Assembly (NCBI GenBank): GCA_036013055.1
Contig: DASCQM010000014.1
Location: 1-64,000, forward strand
Reading direction: 5' to 3'
Length of the DNA: 64,000 bases
DNA from: SHYR01 sp036013055
Lineage (GTDB): Bacteria > Chloroflexota > Dehalococcoidia > UBA2979
In this document: piece by piece, positions 25,550-34,935 of the stretch
How positions within the stretch are numbered: position 1 is the first letter of the stretch
How the letters are laid out: the number at the start of each line of letters is the position of its first letter
The notes under the pieces: generated by a model
Database searches by the model: none
What the model was told of the DNA's origin: nothing
The model's input: the letters and a program-made list of their open reading frames with translations, nothing else
Position numbers and translations under genes: made by a program

Positions 25550-26539
25550 ATGGCACAGCAGACGACAGAGCCAAATCCGCGCATGCAGCAACAGTTCGAG
25601 CAGGTTCGCGCGATCCGGACACAGATCGGCCGCGTGATCGTCGGCCAGGATGCGCTCGTCGATCGTCTCCTGATCGCCCTGCTCACAAACAACCACGCGC
25701 TGATCGAGGGCGTTCCGGGGCTCGCCAAGACGCTCACGGTTTCCACGCTCGCGCAAACGATCCGATGCTCATTCACGCGCGTGCAATTCACGCCGGATCT
25801 ACTGCCTGCTGACATCACGGGCACCACCGTCTTCGACCCGCAGAAGACCGAGTTCCACGTTCGCCAGGGGCCGATCTTTGCGAACATCGTGCTCGCCGAT
25901 GAGATCAACCGCGCGCCGGCCAAGGTGCAGTCGGCGCTACTCGAAGCGATGCAGGAGCGGCAGGTCTCGATCGGCGGCGAGACGATAGCGCTGCCCTCGC
26001 CGTTCCTCGTGCTGGCTACGCAGAACCCGATCGAGCACGAGGGCACCTACCCCCTGCCGGAGGCCCAGCTCGACCGCTTCATGCTGAAGGTGCTCGTCGA
26101 CTACCCCGAGCGCGACGAGGAGCGCGCGATCCTCGAACGCGGGCTCGCGGGCGAGCAACAGACGATCGACCCGATCACCGACCCCGCGGGCGTCACCGCG
26201 CTATGCGCCGCCGCAAGCGCCGTCGACCTCAACGAGCGGCTGCGCGAATACATCGTGCGGCTGATCGAGGCGACGCGGTCGCCGGACCGCTACCAGATGG
26301 AAGAGCTCGCGCCGCTGATCGAGTTCGGCGCCTCGCCCCGCGCCTCGGTCTTCCTCGCGCGCGCGGCGCAGGCCTACGCGCTGATCAACGAGCGCGACTA
26401 CGTGATCCCGGACGACGTGAAGGCGCTGGCCCCAGATGTGCTCCGCCACCGCATCGTCACGACATACGAGGCCGAGGCGCAGGCCGTCGACGTCGAAGAG
26501 ATTGTTGAACGTCTGCTGCAGGGCGTCGGGATTCCCTGA
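25550..26539 (+). CDS. MoxR-family AAA ATPase (cluster A)
   Basis: MoxR ATPases are chaperone-like helpers that insert metals or assemble complexes together with von Willebrand factor A (VWA) proteins. The 329-residue protein has Walker A LIEGVPGLAKT (residues 51-61), Walker B IVLADEINRA (about 110-119), sensor 1 LATQNPIEHEGTYPLPEAQLDRF and a C-terminal lid domain with FGASPRASVFL. It opens a run of five genes (MoxR, DUF58, BatD-like, BatA, BatB/C) with very short gaps or overlaps, so they probably act together. The start appears leaderless. Confidence 0.95.
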   Translation: MAQQTTEPNPRMQQQFEQVRAIRTQIGRVIVGQDALVDRLLIALLTNNHALIEGVPGLAKTLTVSTLAQTIRCSFTRVQFTPDLLPADITGTTVFDPQKTEFHVRQGPIFANIVLADEINRAPAKVQSALLEAMQERQVSIGGETIALPSPFLVLATQNPIEHEGTYPLPEAQLDRFMLKVLVDYPERDEERAILERGLAGEQQTIDPITDPAGVTALCAAASAVDLNERLREYIVRLIEATRSPDRYQMEELAPLIEFGASPRASVFLARAAQAYALINERDYVIPDDVKALAPDVLRHRIVTTYEAEAQAVDVEEIVERLLQGVGIP

Positions 26540-26540
26540 G

Positions 26541-27503
26541 ATGACGACCCGCCCGGTCGCCCGGTCGGCCACACCCGATACGGCACCCGCAGCGTCCGAT
26601 CTCGGCGCGAGCGACCTGCACGACTCGACCCTGCCGCCGGAGCTGCTCGCTCAGATTCGACGCATCGAGATCAGAGCGCGCCGCCTCGCCTCGACACTGC
26701 TCGCCGGCGACTTCCGCAGCATCTTTCGTGGCTCCGGCATTGAGTTCGCCGAGGCGCGCGAGTACGTGCCCGGCGATGACATCCGGCTGATCGACTGGAA
26801 TGTGACCGCACGCATGGGCACGCCGTGGGTGAAGCACTACGTCGAGGAGCGCGAGACGAACGTCGTCTCCGTCGTCGACCTCTCGGCCTCGCAGCTCGCC
26901 GCGCAGCCCCGAGCGGGACGCCTCGGCGTAGCAGCGGAGGTCTGCGCGCTGCTTTCGTTCGCAGCCGCGTACAACAACGACCGCACCGGGCTGCTCACGT
27001 TCTCGGACCGCGTTGAGCAGTTCGTGCCCCCGGCTCGCGGCACCCGCCACGTGCTGCGGCTAGTCCGCGACGTGCTCTTCCACCCACAGCCACACGCCGC
27101 GACCGACCTCAGCGCCGCCACCGAGTACCTCGCGCGCATCCTCAAGCGACGCAGCATCGTCTTCATCCTTTCCGACTTCTTTGACGAGGGGTACGAGCAG
27201 TCCCTGAGATCGCTCGCTCGTCGTCACGACGTCGTCGCGCTGACGCTCGTCGACCCGCTCGACCTCGCACTGCCGAACGCCGGGCTCGTCGAGATGGCTG
27301 ACGCCGAGAGCGGGACACGCATGCTCGTCGACACGTCCGATGCCTCGGTGCGCCGTCGCTACGAGCGCGCGGCGGAGGATCGCGCCGCACGACGCCGCGC
27401 GACGCTGACCGCCGCTGGCGTCGACGAGGTTGAGCTGCGGCTCGACGAGGATCACACCGCACCGCTGCTGCGCTACTTCCGCAGGCGGGCCGCGCTGCGA
27501 TGA
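26541..27503 (+). CDS. DUF58 VWA-like protein (cluster A)
   Basis: The 320-residue soluble protein belongs to the DUF58 family, usually partnered with MoxR. It has the hallmark FRGSGIEFAEAREYVPGDDIRLIDWNVTARMG-type stretch (about 60-95) and a VWA-like fold with VVSVVDLSASQLA where a MIDAS-type Asp-x-Ser-x-Ser motif is placed. There is no membrane helix, unlike the second DUF58 protein at 33.6 kb. ATG at 26541 follows the MoxR stop by one base; the longer frame lies inside moxR. Confidence 0.92.
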   Translation: MTTRPVARSATPDTAPAASDLGASDLHDSTLPPELLAQIRRIEIRARRLASTLLAGDFRSIFRGSGIEFAEAREYVPGDDIRLIDWNVTARMGTPWVKHYVEERETNVVSVVDLSASQLAAQPRAGRLGVAAEVCALLSFAAAYNNDRTGLLTFSDRVEQFVPPARGTRHVLRLVRDVLFHPQPHAATDLSAATEYLARILKRRSIVFILSDFFDEGYEQSLRSLARRHDVVALTLVDPLDLALPNAGLVEMADAESGTRMLVDTSDASVRRRYERAAEDRAARRRATLTAAGVDEVELRLDEDHTAPLLRYFRRRAALR

Positions 27504-28480
27504 GGCGCATCCCGGCCGCAGCGATGCTGCTTGCGGTGCTCGTGGCGACGCCACTTGCGATGCTGGGCGCAGGCATACTGATCGCCGGCACAGCCGCCGC
27601 GCAGGAAGCCGCCGAGCCACGGATCGATGTGCAGATTCGCTTCGAGCCACCCACGGCGGGGCTCGGCGAGCACGTCGAACTCGTGCTCGCGATCCAGCAC
27701 CCGACGACCCTGCTGCTGACCGCGACCGCGCCGGCCCCGAGCGCCGGGCTCGACGTGCTCTCCAGCGACCAGCCGACGATCGAGCAGGCGGGGGAGAGCG
27801 CGGTCACCTTCTTTCGCTACCAGATGGTCGGCTTCGACCTCGGCAATCTCGCCCCCGGCGAGATCCGCATCTCCTGGCTGGCTGCGGACGGCAGAGGCGA
27901 CACGCTCACCATCGCGCCGCCGCCGTTGCTGATCGCGACAACGCTGACGGACGACGCCGAGCTGCGACCGCTGAAGGCGCAGGTGTCGATCGACGGTGGC
28001 CCGCCCGCGTGGCAGCGCCCGGCAGCCGGTGGCGTGCTCGCGTTCGCGCTGCTCGGCATCGTCGCGTGGGTCGTCGTCCATCAACGTGAGCGCGAGTCCG
28101 TCGACGTGCCGGCCGAGCGGCAAGAGGGGCCTGAGAGTCGAGCGCGCGACCAGCTCAACCGGCTCTCGGCGGCGCGCCTGATCGAGATCGGTGACCTCGA
28201 AGGTTACTACGGCGCGATCTCGTTCGTCGTGCGCGGCTACGTCGAGGACCGCTTCGCGTTTCGCGCGATGGCGATGACGACCTCCGAGCTACAACAGCAG
28301 ATGGAAGATCGCGGCGTCGAGCGCTGGCAGGCGCGGCTGGTCGCGGAATTGCTCGACCGTTGTGACGCCGCGGTCTACGCCGGCCGTCATCCCGACCCAA
28401 CATCCGCCGATCACGACCTCACGGTCGCCTTCGAGATCGTCGAACTGACGCGCCCCGCGTCGCTGGTTGCACCGGCATGA
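27500..28480 (+). CDS. BatD-like exported membrane protein
   Basis: The 326-residue protein has a signal peptide (about 1-35, RRIPAAAMLLAVLVATPLA and an AAA-type cleavage site), an extracytoplasmic beta-rich domain (about 40-170, similar to the repeat fold of BatD), a transmembrane helix (about 178-195) and a cytoplasmic helical tail (DUF4381-like) to the end. It overlaps DUF58 and the next VWA gene by 4 bases each. In Bat systems such proteins bridge the VWA proteins across the membrane; exact role is unknown. Confidence 0.75.
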   Translation: MRRIPAAAMLLAVLVATPLAMLGAGILIAGTAAAQEAAEPRIDVQIRFEPPTAGLGEHVELVLAIQHPTTLLLTATAPAPSAGLDVLSSDQPTIEQAGESAVTFFRYQMVGFDLGNLAPGEIRISWLAADGRGDTLTIAPPPLLIATTLTDDAELRPLKAQVSIDGGPPAWQRPAAGGVLAFALLGIVAWVVVHQRERESVDVPAERQEGPESRARDQLNRLSAARLIEIGDLEGYYGAISFVVRGYVEDRFAFRAMAMTTSELQQQMEDRGVERWQARLVAELLDRCDAAVYAGRHPDPTSADHDLTVAFEIVELTRPASLVAPA

Positions 28481-29439
28481 CGTTCGCCACGCCCGCGCTG
28501 CTACTGCTGCTTCCGATCGCGCTGCTGCCGCTGGCGTGGGGCTGGCTGCGCGCGCGTCGACGGCCGTCGATGGCCGTGGCGGACCTCGGTGCCGTGCGCG
28601 AGGCGACACAGTCGCGGGCCGGCTGGCGCGTGCGACTGCGCTTCGTCCCCGACCTGCTGCGTGCGGTCGCCGTGATCGCGCTCGTGCTCGCGCTCGCCCG
28701 GCCGCGCGAAGGTCTCGCGACCGCCCTGATCCCGGAAGAGGGCATCGACATCGTCATCGCGCTCGACGCCTCCACCTCGATGGAGTTCGCCGTCGGCGGA
28801 GGTGCGAGCAGGCTGGAAGCGGCCCGCGAGGTCGTCGAGGAGTTCGTTGGCACACTTGAAGGCGACCGCATCGGGTTGGTGATCTTCCAGTCGCGCTCGC
28901 TCACGCTCTCGCCGCTCACGCTCGACCACAACGCGCTGACGCGCGCCGTGCGTGACGTGCACGCCGGATTGCTGCCGGATGGCACCGCAATCGGGCTCGG
29001 GCTCTCGGAAGCTCTCAACCTGCTGCGCAACTCGGAGGCAAAGAGCCGCGTAATCGTGCTGCTGACCGATGGTCAGAACAACAGCGGCGAGATCTTCCCC
29101 ACCGACGCCGCCCAGGTCGCCGCCGCCCTCGACATTCGCGTCTACACGATCGGCTTCGTCAGTCGTGGTACCGGACAATTCGCCGACAGCGGCGGCGTGG
29201 ACGAGGCGACGCTGCAACGCATCGCCGAGATCACCGGCGGTGAGTACTTCGACACGGCCACGCAGGAGGAACTCGCGGACGCCTACATGGCGATCAGCGA
29301 CCAGGAGCGCAGCCGCGTCGGCGAGCGGGAGTTCACGGCATTCGATGAGTTCGCACCGTGGCTCGCCGCGCTTGCGCTCGCTCTGCTCGCGGCGGAAGTG
29401 ACGCTGCGCTCGACAGTGCTGCGCAGGTACCCCTCGTGA
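28477..29439 (+). CDS. BatA-like VWA membrane protein
   Basis: The 320-residue protein has two N-terminal helices (about 4-24 and 55-71), then a VWA domain (about 85-270) starting IDIVIALDASTSMEFAVG with an intact Asp-x-Ser-x-Ser metal site, VIFQSRSLTLSPLT and IVLLTDGQNNSG, and a last helix near 293-310. It is anchored in the membrane with the VWA domain probably outside. The stop overlaps the next start (GTGA). Confidence 0.9.
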   Translation: MTFATPALLLLLPIALLPLAWGWLRARRRPSMAVADLGAVREATQSRAGWRVRLRFVPDLLRAVAVIALVLALARPREGLATALIPEEGIDIVIALDASTSMEFAVGGGASRLEAAREVVEEFVGTLEGDRIGLVIFQSRSLTLSPLTLDHNALTRAVRDVHAGLLPDGTAIGLGLSEALNLLRNSEAKSRVIVLLTDGQNNSGEIFPTDAAQVAAALDIRVYTIGFVSRGTGQFADSGGVDEATLQRIAEITGGEYFDTATQEELADAYMAISDQERSRVGEREFTAFDEFAPWLAALALALLAAEVTLRSTVLRRYPS

Positions 29440-31205
29440 TCGGCTTCGCGTCGCCGCTCGCGCTGCTCGCGCTCCTCGCGGTCGTGCCCGTCGCGGCGGC
29501 ACTCGCATACCAGCGGCACCGCGATCGCCTCGCCGGCGATGCCTTCGGCGGTGACCGGCCACTGCGGCTCGGGCTCAGCCCGCTGCGACGCCAACTGCGC
29601 CTCCTACTCGTGCTCGCGGCGATCGCGCTCACGGCCATCGCCATCGCGCGTCCGCAATGGGGCGAGGCCGACCAACCGCTCGTGCGCAAGGGCATCGACA
29701 TCGTGATCGCGCTCGATGTCTCACGCTCGATGACCGCGCCCGATGTCGCACCGACCCGCGCGCGAGCCGCCGCCGAGGGGCTCGGCGACCTGCTCGACCA
29801 CCTGCGCGGCGACCGCGTCGGCCTCGTCAATTTCGCGGGCAGCGCCTTCATGCGCTCGCCACTCACGCTCGACCTCGGGGCGATTCGTCAGCTCGTCGAC
29901 CAGGCGCAGGGCGAGGCAACGCTGCTCCGGCCCGGCAGCGACCTCAGCGCGGCGATGCAAGAGTCGCTCCGGGTGCTCGATATCGACGACGCGGCCGCAT
30001 CCCAGGTGATCGTGATCGTCTCCGATGGCGAGGAGCAGACGCAGGCCAGCTTGCAGAGCACGATCGATCGAGTGCGCCTCGAGGGCGTGCGCGTTTACAC
30101 CGTCGCGGCCGGCACCGACGTGGGCGTGGACATCCCGCTCAACCGCGCTGGAGCGACCGAGCACACGGCGCTCGACCGCGACGCGCTTGAGCGGATTGCC
30201 GACGGAACCGGCGGCGGCGTCCGCGACACCAGCAGCGTTGCCGGTCTCGCGGTCGAATTCTCGCGCCTCCGTCAGTCACAGTTCGACAAAGCGGATCAGC
30301 GCGCACCCATCGACCGCTTCCAGTGGTTCGTCGCGGCGGCGCTCGTCCTGCTGATGCTGCAGACGCTCGTCGCGGAGGGATCGATGCCGGCGCCGCTGCG
30401 AGCGACCCGCATCACCATCGGCTCGCTCGCCCTGCTGCTCGCCACGGTCGTCGCCTGCGGCGGCAGTGCGGCCTACACCCACGTCAGCAGCGGCAACGAC
30501 GCCTACGACGACGGCCAGTTCGACGACGCACTCACCGAGTACCGGCTCGCGGCCGACCTGCAACCCGATGACCCCTCGATCGCCTACGACACCGGAAACG
30601 CGCTACACCGCCTGCGACGCTTCGAGGAGGCGACCGCTGCCTCCTCCGTCGCCGCGACGACCACCGAGGACCGCGAGATCCTCCAGCGCGCGACCTACGC
30701 GCTGGGCAGCCACGCCGCAGAGCGCGGCGCGCTCGAGGAAGCGCGCGCTGCCTTCATCGATGTGCTGCGCCGGGACCCCGACGACGATGACGCACGGCAC
30801 AACCTGGAGATGGTGCTGCTGGCGATGCGCCCACCCGCACCCGACTCGCCGCCCGAACCCGACACGCCCAACCCCTCGCCCCCGGCGACCGAGCCACCAG
30901 CGGGCGCGACGCCGGAGCCCGACGGCAGTTCCCCCGACGGTGACAGTGGCAGTGGGACGAGCGACGAGAGCGGCACGGAGAGCGGGACCGGTCAGGCGGA
31001 CGATGTCACCCCGGGAGCGGCAGACCCCGGCGGCGAGCAGGTACTCGCGGGCGTTCAGCAGCAGCTCACCGACGCGCTGGTCGACGCGGGGACGGCGGTC
31101 ACCCTCGACCAGGCGCTTGAGATTCTGGACCTGCTCCGGCGGGTCAACACGCTCGTGGCGATCGAGGACTCAGGCTCCGGCAGCGGGAACTTCCCCGCTC
31201 GCTGA
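29436..31205 (+). CDS. BatB-BatC fusion: VWA membrane protein joined to TPR lipoprotein-like part
   Basis: The 589-residue protein starts with two helices and a VWA domain (about 84-270, IDIVIALDVSRSMTAPD with intact MIDAS), a helix (about 293-313), then a second signal-like segment (317-341) with Cys341 in a lipobox VVAC, then TPR repeats (about 350-460) and a Pro/Ser/Gly-rich acidic tail. In other bacteria BatB and BatC are separate. A GGAGG at 30374-30378 stands 5 bases before the in-frame ATG 30384 (Met317), so the BatC part may also be made alone as a lipoprotein of 273 residues. The start is GTG overlapping the BatA stop. Confidence 0.85.
   Translation: MIGFASPLALLALLAVVPVAAALAYQRHRDRLAGDAFGGDRPLRLGLSPLRRQLRLLLVLAAIALTAIAIARPQWGEADQPLVRKGIDIVIALDVSRSMTAPDVAPTRARAAAEGLGDLLDHLRGDRVGLVNFAGSAFMRSPLTLDLGAIRQLVDQAQGEATLLRPGSDLSAAMQESLRVLDIDDAAASQVIVIVSDGEEQTQASLQSTIDRVRLEGVRVYTVAAGTDVGVDIPLNRAGATEHTALDRDALERIADGTGGGVRDTSSVAGLAVEFSRLRQSQFDKADQRAPIDRFQWFVAAALVLLMLQTLVAEGSMPAPLRATRITIGSLALLLATVVACGGSAAYTHVSSGNDAYDDGQFDDALTEYRLAADLQPDDPSIAYDTGNALHRLRRFEEATAASSVAATTTEDREILQRATYALGSHAAERGALEEARAAFIDVLRRDPDDDDARHNLEMVLLAMRPPAPDSPPEPDTPNPSPPATEPPAGATPEPDGSSPDGDSGSGTSDESGTESGTGQADDVTPGAADPGGEQVLAGVQQQLTDALVDAGTAVTLDQALEILDLLRRVNTLVAIEDSGSGSGNFPAR
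30374..30386 (+). promoter_or_regulatory. Internal ribosome site in the BatB/C gene
   Basis: GGAGG (30374-30378) and ATG (30384-30386) are 5 bases apart. The ATG is in frame and opens an apparent lipoprotein signal peptide (basic start, hydrophobic core, VVAC). Confidence 0.6.
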
Positions 31206-33578
31206 CGGCACATAGCCGAACCTGATCCAGCGCATGATCACGCGCCGGAACAACCGATTCCGCACGGTGATGTAGAGGTCGGTCAGCGCCTCGGCCTCCT
31301 CGCCGTCGTCATCGGCTTCGTCGGCACTGTTGCCGTAGCGCTCCTCGGAATAGGCGCGGGCCAGCGGACGCACGTCGTCATCGATGCCAGCGACGGCGCG
31401 CAACTGAACAGCGCTCTCGCGCGGCGTGCGGTTGAGCCGCATCGGTTGCCCCGCCCAGCTCGAGAGCTGCTGTAGCTTCGCCCAGCGACCGCCGGCCCGA
31501 CCGAGGCCGCGGAACCAGTACGCCCACAGCGCACGCATCGAGACGCCAGCCGCGAAGAGTAGCGCGGTCAGTGATACACCCCACGTGACGACCGCCGCGA
31601 CGATTTCCGCGATGCGCCCAGACTCCTCGACGAGCGGCGTCGCCAGCACGCTGTCGTCCGGCACGTCGATCTCAAGGATCTCGTCAAAGAGCAGATCGAG
31701 AGCCTGCGCGCGGCCAGCGTCGTTCAGTGCGGCGTCGAACAACTCCGAATCGTCCCCGGGGCGCGAGATCAGACGCTCGGCGGGCGTCGGATTGAACTCG
31801 ACCCAGCCGAGCCCTTCGAAGTAGACCTCGGGCCACGTCCACGCGTTCGCCTCGGTCACCTCGTACTCTTTCGTCTGCTCGTTCACGTCGCCGGGGTCGA
31901 GCGCGAACCCGACGGCGACGCGAGCCGGCACGCCGAGCGTCCGCAGCAGCACGGACATCGCCGAGGCGTGATGGTCGAAATAGCCGACGCCCGAGTCGAA
32001 GAGGAAGTAGGCGACGCTATCCGTGCGCGGCGGGCGCCTTGCGATGGTGAGCGTGAACGGATACTGGGTCCGCAGGTAGGCCTCGACGCTGCGCGCGACG
32101 GTGTACGGCTGGTCCAGCCCGCCGACGATCTCTGCGGCCAGCGCGGCCACCTCCGGCGGTAGGTCGTCCGGCAGCTGGAGGTAGCGGTCGGTGATCGCCG
32201 GCGGGTAGTTGCGCCCGCTCGTCAGCAGACGATCGAGCGCTGCGCCCGAGACCGAACCGACGGTGATGTAGTTGTCGCCGCTCTCGACGCGCTCCTCCGG
32301 CACGAGGCCGATCGCGTCGAAGCCGCTCTCATCCGTCAGCAGTTCTGCGGCCACGTCGGCGGTCAGCGGATCGCCAGCGGAGAAGAGCCGCCGGCTCGCG
32401 ACCGACTCTTCGACGGTGACCTCGATTTCTATCGGTACGCGAAGCTGCGCGCGGGTTCCCGGCGTGCCGAACCGCGCCGCTTCGACGCTCGTCCCCGGGA
32501 GCGGCAACGTCGCAAGCTGCGAGACGACCCAGCCCTGCCCCGAGTACTCGTCGTAGACGGCGCCGCGCAGGTAAAGCGGGCGGTCGTTCGGCAGATCGGG
32601 CGCGACGACGGTCATCAGCACCGTCTCGTCATCTAGCGTGACCCTGCCCTGCAGCGGCAGCGTGCTGCCAAAACTATGGACGTGCTGCTGGCGCTTGGAA
32701 CCGATGCCGATGAAGAGCCGCCCGACGCGGTCTACGCGTTCGGTGACCGGACTCATCGCCGCCGACCAGCGGTCGGCGATCGGACCCCAGTTGTTCGCCG
32801 TCGGCACGATCCACGCGAAGAGGATCAGCGTCAGTCCGACCCACATCGCGAACGTCATCACCTCGTACGAGAGATACGGTGCGCGCCGCACGCCCTGCGC
32901 CTCCCAGCGCTTCGACTCGCGTACGAATTGCAGACGCGCGATCAGCAGCACCGCCGCGAAGAGGTAGACAACCAGATCGCGCGATGGCTGACCCGGCTGG
33001 TACGAGACGTTCGTGAGCAACGCGAACCCGCCCGGGATCAGCGCGACCCAGGCGTTCTGCCAGCGGAAGACCGCCCACGTGCCGAGGTACCCGATCAGCC
33101 AGACCACGAACACCAGCATCAGCACGAACGGCAACGGATCGCTTGAGATGCCGCCACCGACGACGGCCTGCAGCCACTCTCCGATGCGGGCGCCCATCTC
33201 GCTGAAGCGGGCGCGCAGTCCGCTGCGCAGCAGCTCGTCCTCCAGCTCCATCGAACGCAGCGCGAGCGCGACCGCGAAGAAGAGGCCCGACCCGACGCCG
33301 AGCAGGTGCAGCGGCAGCGCACGCCCGCGCAGGTTCCCCAGCAGCCAGCCGGTGACCAGCCCGATCCCCCCGGCCACGACCAGCGAGGGCATCTCCGAGA
33401 CCCAGTTGGCGGAGTGGATCGACCCGATCACGGAGCCGAAGGCGATGATCGCGACGAAGAAGGTCAGCCACGCCTCGCCCGAGCGCACGAAACGGAAGGC
33501 ACCAAGACGCTGATCGAGCGTGACCGTCGAAGGATCGCTCTCGGGCAGCGATTCATCCCAGCCGACGTTCAACGTCAC
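31170..33578 (-). CDS. TgpA-like transglutaminase-fold membrane protein lacking catalytic residues
   Basis: The 802-residue protein has an N-terminal block of about six transmembrane helices (about 35-270), an extracytoplasmic transglutaminase-like domain (about 470-600), a further helix (about 665-690) and a cytoplasmic tail. Such proteins usually sit beside MoxR and DUF58 genes. The region GVGYFDHHASAMSVLLRTLG fits the Cys motif but has Phe534 at the Cys position; NAWTWPEVYFEGLGWVEFNP has Asn578 for His and Asn596 for Asp. All three catalytic residues appear replaced, so the domain is probably a binding module. Start is GTG overlapping the DUF58 stop; the 3' end overlaps the BatB/C gene by 36 bases. 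Confidence 0.85.
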   Translation of the reverse strand: MTLNVGWDESLPESDPSTVTLDQRLGAFRFVRSGEAWLTFFVAIIAFGSVIGSIHSANWVSEMPSLVVAGGIGLVTGWLLGNLRGRALPLHLLGVGSGLFFAVALALRSMELEDELLRSGLRARFSEMGARIGEWLQAVVGGGISSDPLPFVLMLVFVVWLIGYLGTWAVFRWQNAWVALIPGGFALLTNVSYQPGQPSRDLVVYLFAAVLLIARLQFVRESKRWEAQGVRRAPYLSYEVMTFAMWVGLTLILFAWIVPTANNWGPIADRWSAAMSPVTERVDRVGRLFIGIGSKRQQHVHSFGSTLPLQGRVTLDDETVLMTVVAPDLPNDRPLYLRGAVYDEYSGQGWVVSQLATLPLPGTSVEAARFGTPGTRAQLRVPIEIEVTVEESVASRRLFSAGDPLTADVAAELLTDESGFDAIGLVPEERVESGDNYITVGSVSGAALDRLLTSGRNYPPAITDRYLQLPDDLPPEVAALAAEIVGGLDQPYTVARSVEAYLRTQYPFTLTIARRPPRTDSVAYFLFDSGVGYFDHHASAMSVLLRTLGVPARVAVGFALDPGDVNEQTKEYEVTEANAWTWPEVYFEGLGWVEFNPTPAERLISRPGDDSELFDAALNDAGRAQALDLLFDEILEIDVPDDSVLATPLVEESGRIAEIVAAVVTWGVSLTALLFAAGVSMRALWAYWFRGLGRAGGRWAKLQQLSSWAGQPMRLNRTPRESAVQLRAVAGIDDDVRPLARAYSEERYGNSADEADDDGEEAEALTDLYITVRNRLFRRVIMRWIRFGYVPSASGEVPAAGA

Positions 33579-34873
33579 GTTGTCGCTCCGCCGGGTGTCT
33601 CGCCACTCGGCGTGCCGGCGATCGGCTCCTGACCCGGCACTTCCGAGCCGACCCCGAGGATGCGCGCAAAGTCATCGGCGCGCTTCACGGTGTAGGTGTA
33701 GATGCCACCTGCGGCCAGTGTGCCGTAGACGTCCAGCGAACTCGCCTCCGCACCCCATGTCTCCGCCTCAAGCAGCACGGCGGCGACCTTCACGCCGCGA
33801 CTCTGCAGCGCCATCAGCGTCAGCGGCCACTCCTCGTTCGTCGACGGCGTCACGACGACGACCGTCGTGTGCCGCCCGAATCGGCGCGACTCCTCCATCA
33901 GCAGTTGCGAGAGCGTCACATCACCCCGCGAGCGTGCCAGCGCCAGTGACTCGAGGATGCGGGTGAACTGGTTCGCGCCGCGATCCGGCTCGTCCACGCG
34001 CAGGTCATCGCCAAACTGCACCAGCCCGACGGAGCGGTTCGCGTTGATGAAGTAGCGAGCGACGGAGGCCGCGATCGAGACCGCCACCTCCTCGGTGTTG
34101 TCATCGTCGTCGCTTGGCACGTGCGACTCGGCCTCGAGGTCGACGACGAGCCAGATATCCGACGCCGGATCGAGCTCAAAGAGCTTCACCATCAGGTCGC
34201 CGGTGCGCGCGGTCGCCGGCCAGTGAATGCGGTTGTATGAGTCGCCTGCCTCGTAGGCTCGCACGCCCGCGACGTTCGGCGTCACGTTGTGCGTCCGACG
34301 TCGAAAGCGCCCCTCACCGGGCAGGTTCGCCGGTGGGATGTAGAAGCTGGGCAGTTCCGGGGCGCCGGGGTAGACCAACACTGAATCGGTCTGACCGAAC
34401 TCCTTCGTGACGCTAAAGAAGCCGAAGGGGTCGCGCGCGGTGACCTTCACCGGGCCAAGCTCGTAGAGCCCTCGACGGCGAGTGCGGGTGCTGTAGCTCC
34501 ATGCCACCACGCTGTTTGAGCCAAGCGTCATCACCCGCCGCGCCTCGTGGCCCGGCACCGACGATGTGTCCTCGACCTCCAGCCAGATCTTCGGCCAGAT
34601 CGAGGTCGACCGCACGATGATGCGGCCCTCCAGGTGCTGCCCCTGGCTGACGCGCTGGGTGCGCCGGAAGATCTCGACGTCGAGCCCTCGCAGCATGGAG
34701 TGCGTCCAGAGGTAGACGAGCGGGATCGCCAGCCCGACTACGTATGCGAGGCGGAAGAGCAGCCAGAAGCCGGTCGCCAGGCCGACGAGTACGCAGATCA
34801 GCACCAGCGCACCCGCCAGAGAGACAGCGCCATGCTGCCTCAGCGAATTCGCCAGTTCGATCAGACGGGACAC
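33575..34873 (-). CDS. DUF58 membrane protein (cluster B)
   Basis: The 432-residue protein has two N-terminal transmembrane helices (about 15-38 and 40-58), a beta-rich region with TRRRGLYELGPVKVTARDPFGFF (the DUF58 hallmark), and the YEAGDSYNRIHWPATARTGDLMVK stretch, followed by a VWA-like fold with IWLVVDLEAES. The Asp-x-Ser-x-Ser metal motif is not intact (DLEAE). It is membrane bound, unlike the first DUF58 protein. It lies between MoxR (62 bases upstream) and the TgpA-like gene (4-base overlap). Confidence 0.9.
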   Translation of the reverse strand: MSRLIELANSLRQHGAVSLAGALVLICVLVGLATGFWLLFRLAYVVGLAIPLVYLWTHSMLRGLDVEIFRRTQRVSQGQHLEGRIIVRSTSIWPKIWLEVEDTSSVPGHEARRVMTLGSNSVVAWSYSTRTRRRGLYELGPVKVTARDPFGFFSVTKEFGQTDSVLVYPGAPELPSFYIPPANLPGEGRFRRRTHNVTPNVAGVRAYEAGDSYNRIHWPATARTGDLMVKLFELDPASDIWLVVDLEAESHVPSDDDDNTEEVAVSIAASVARYFINANRSVGLVQFGDDLRVDEPDRGANQFTRILESLALARSRGDVTLSQLLMEESRRFGRHTTVVVVTPSTNEEWPLTLMALQSRGVKVAAVLLEAETWGAEASSLDVYGTLAAGGIYTYTVKRADDFARILGVGSEVPGQEPIAGTPSGETPGGATT

Positions 34874-34935
34874 ACTACCCTCGCGGGTTCTCCGTGGCCT
34901 GTGCCACGGCTAGATGCCACGGCCAGCTGCCACGA

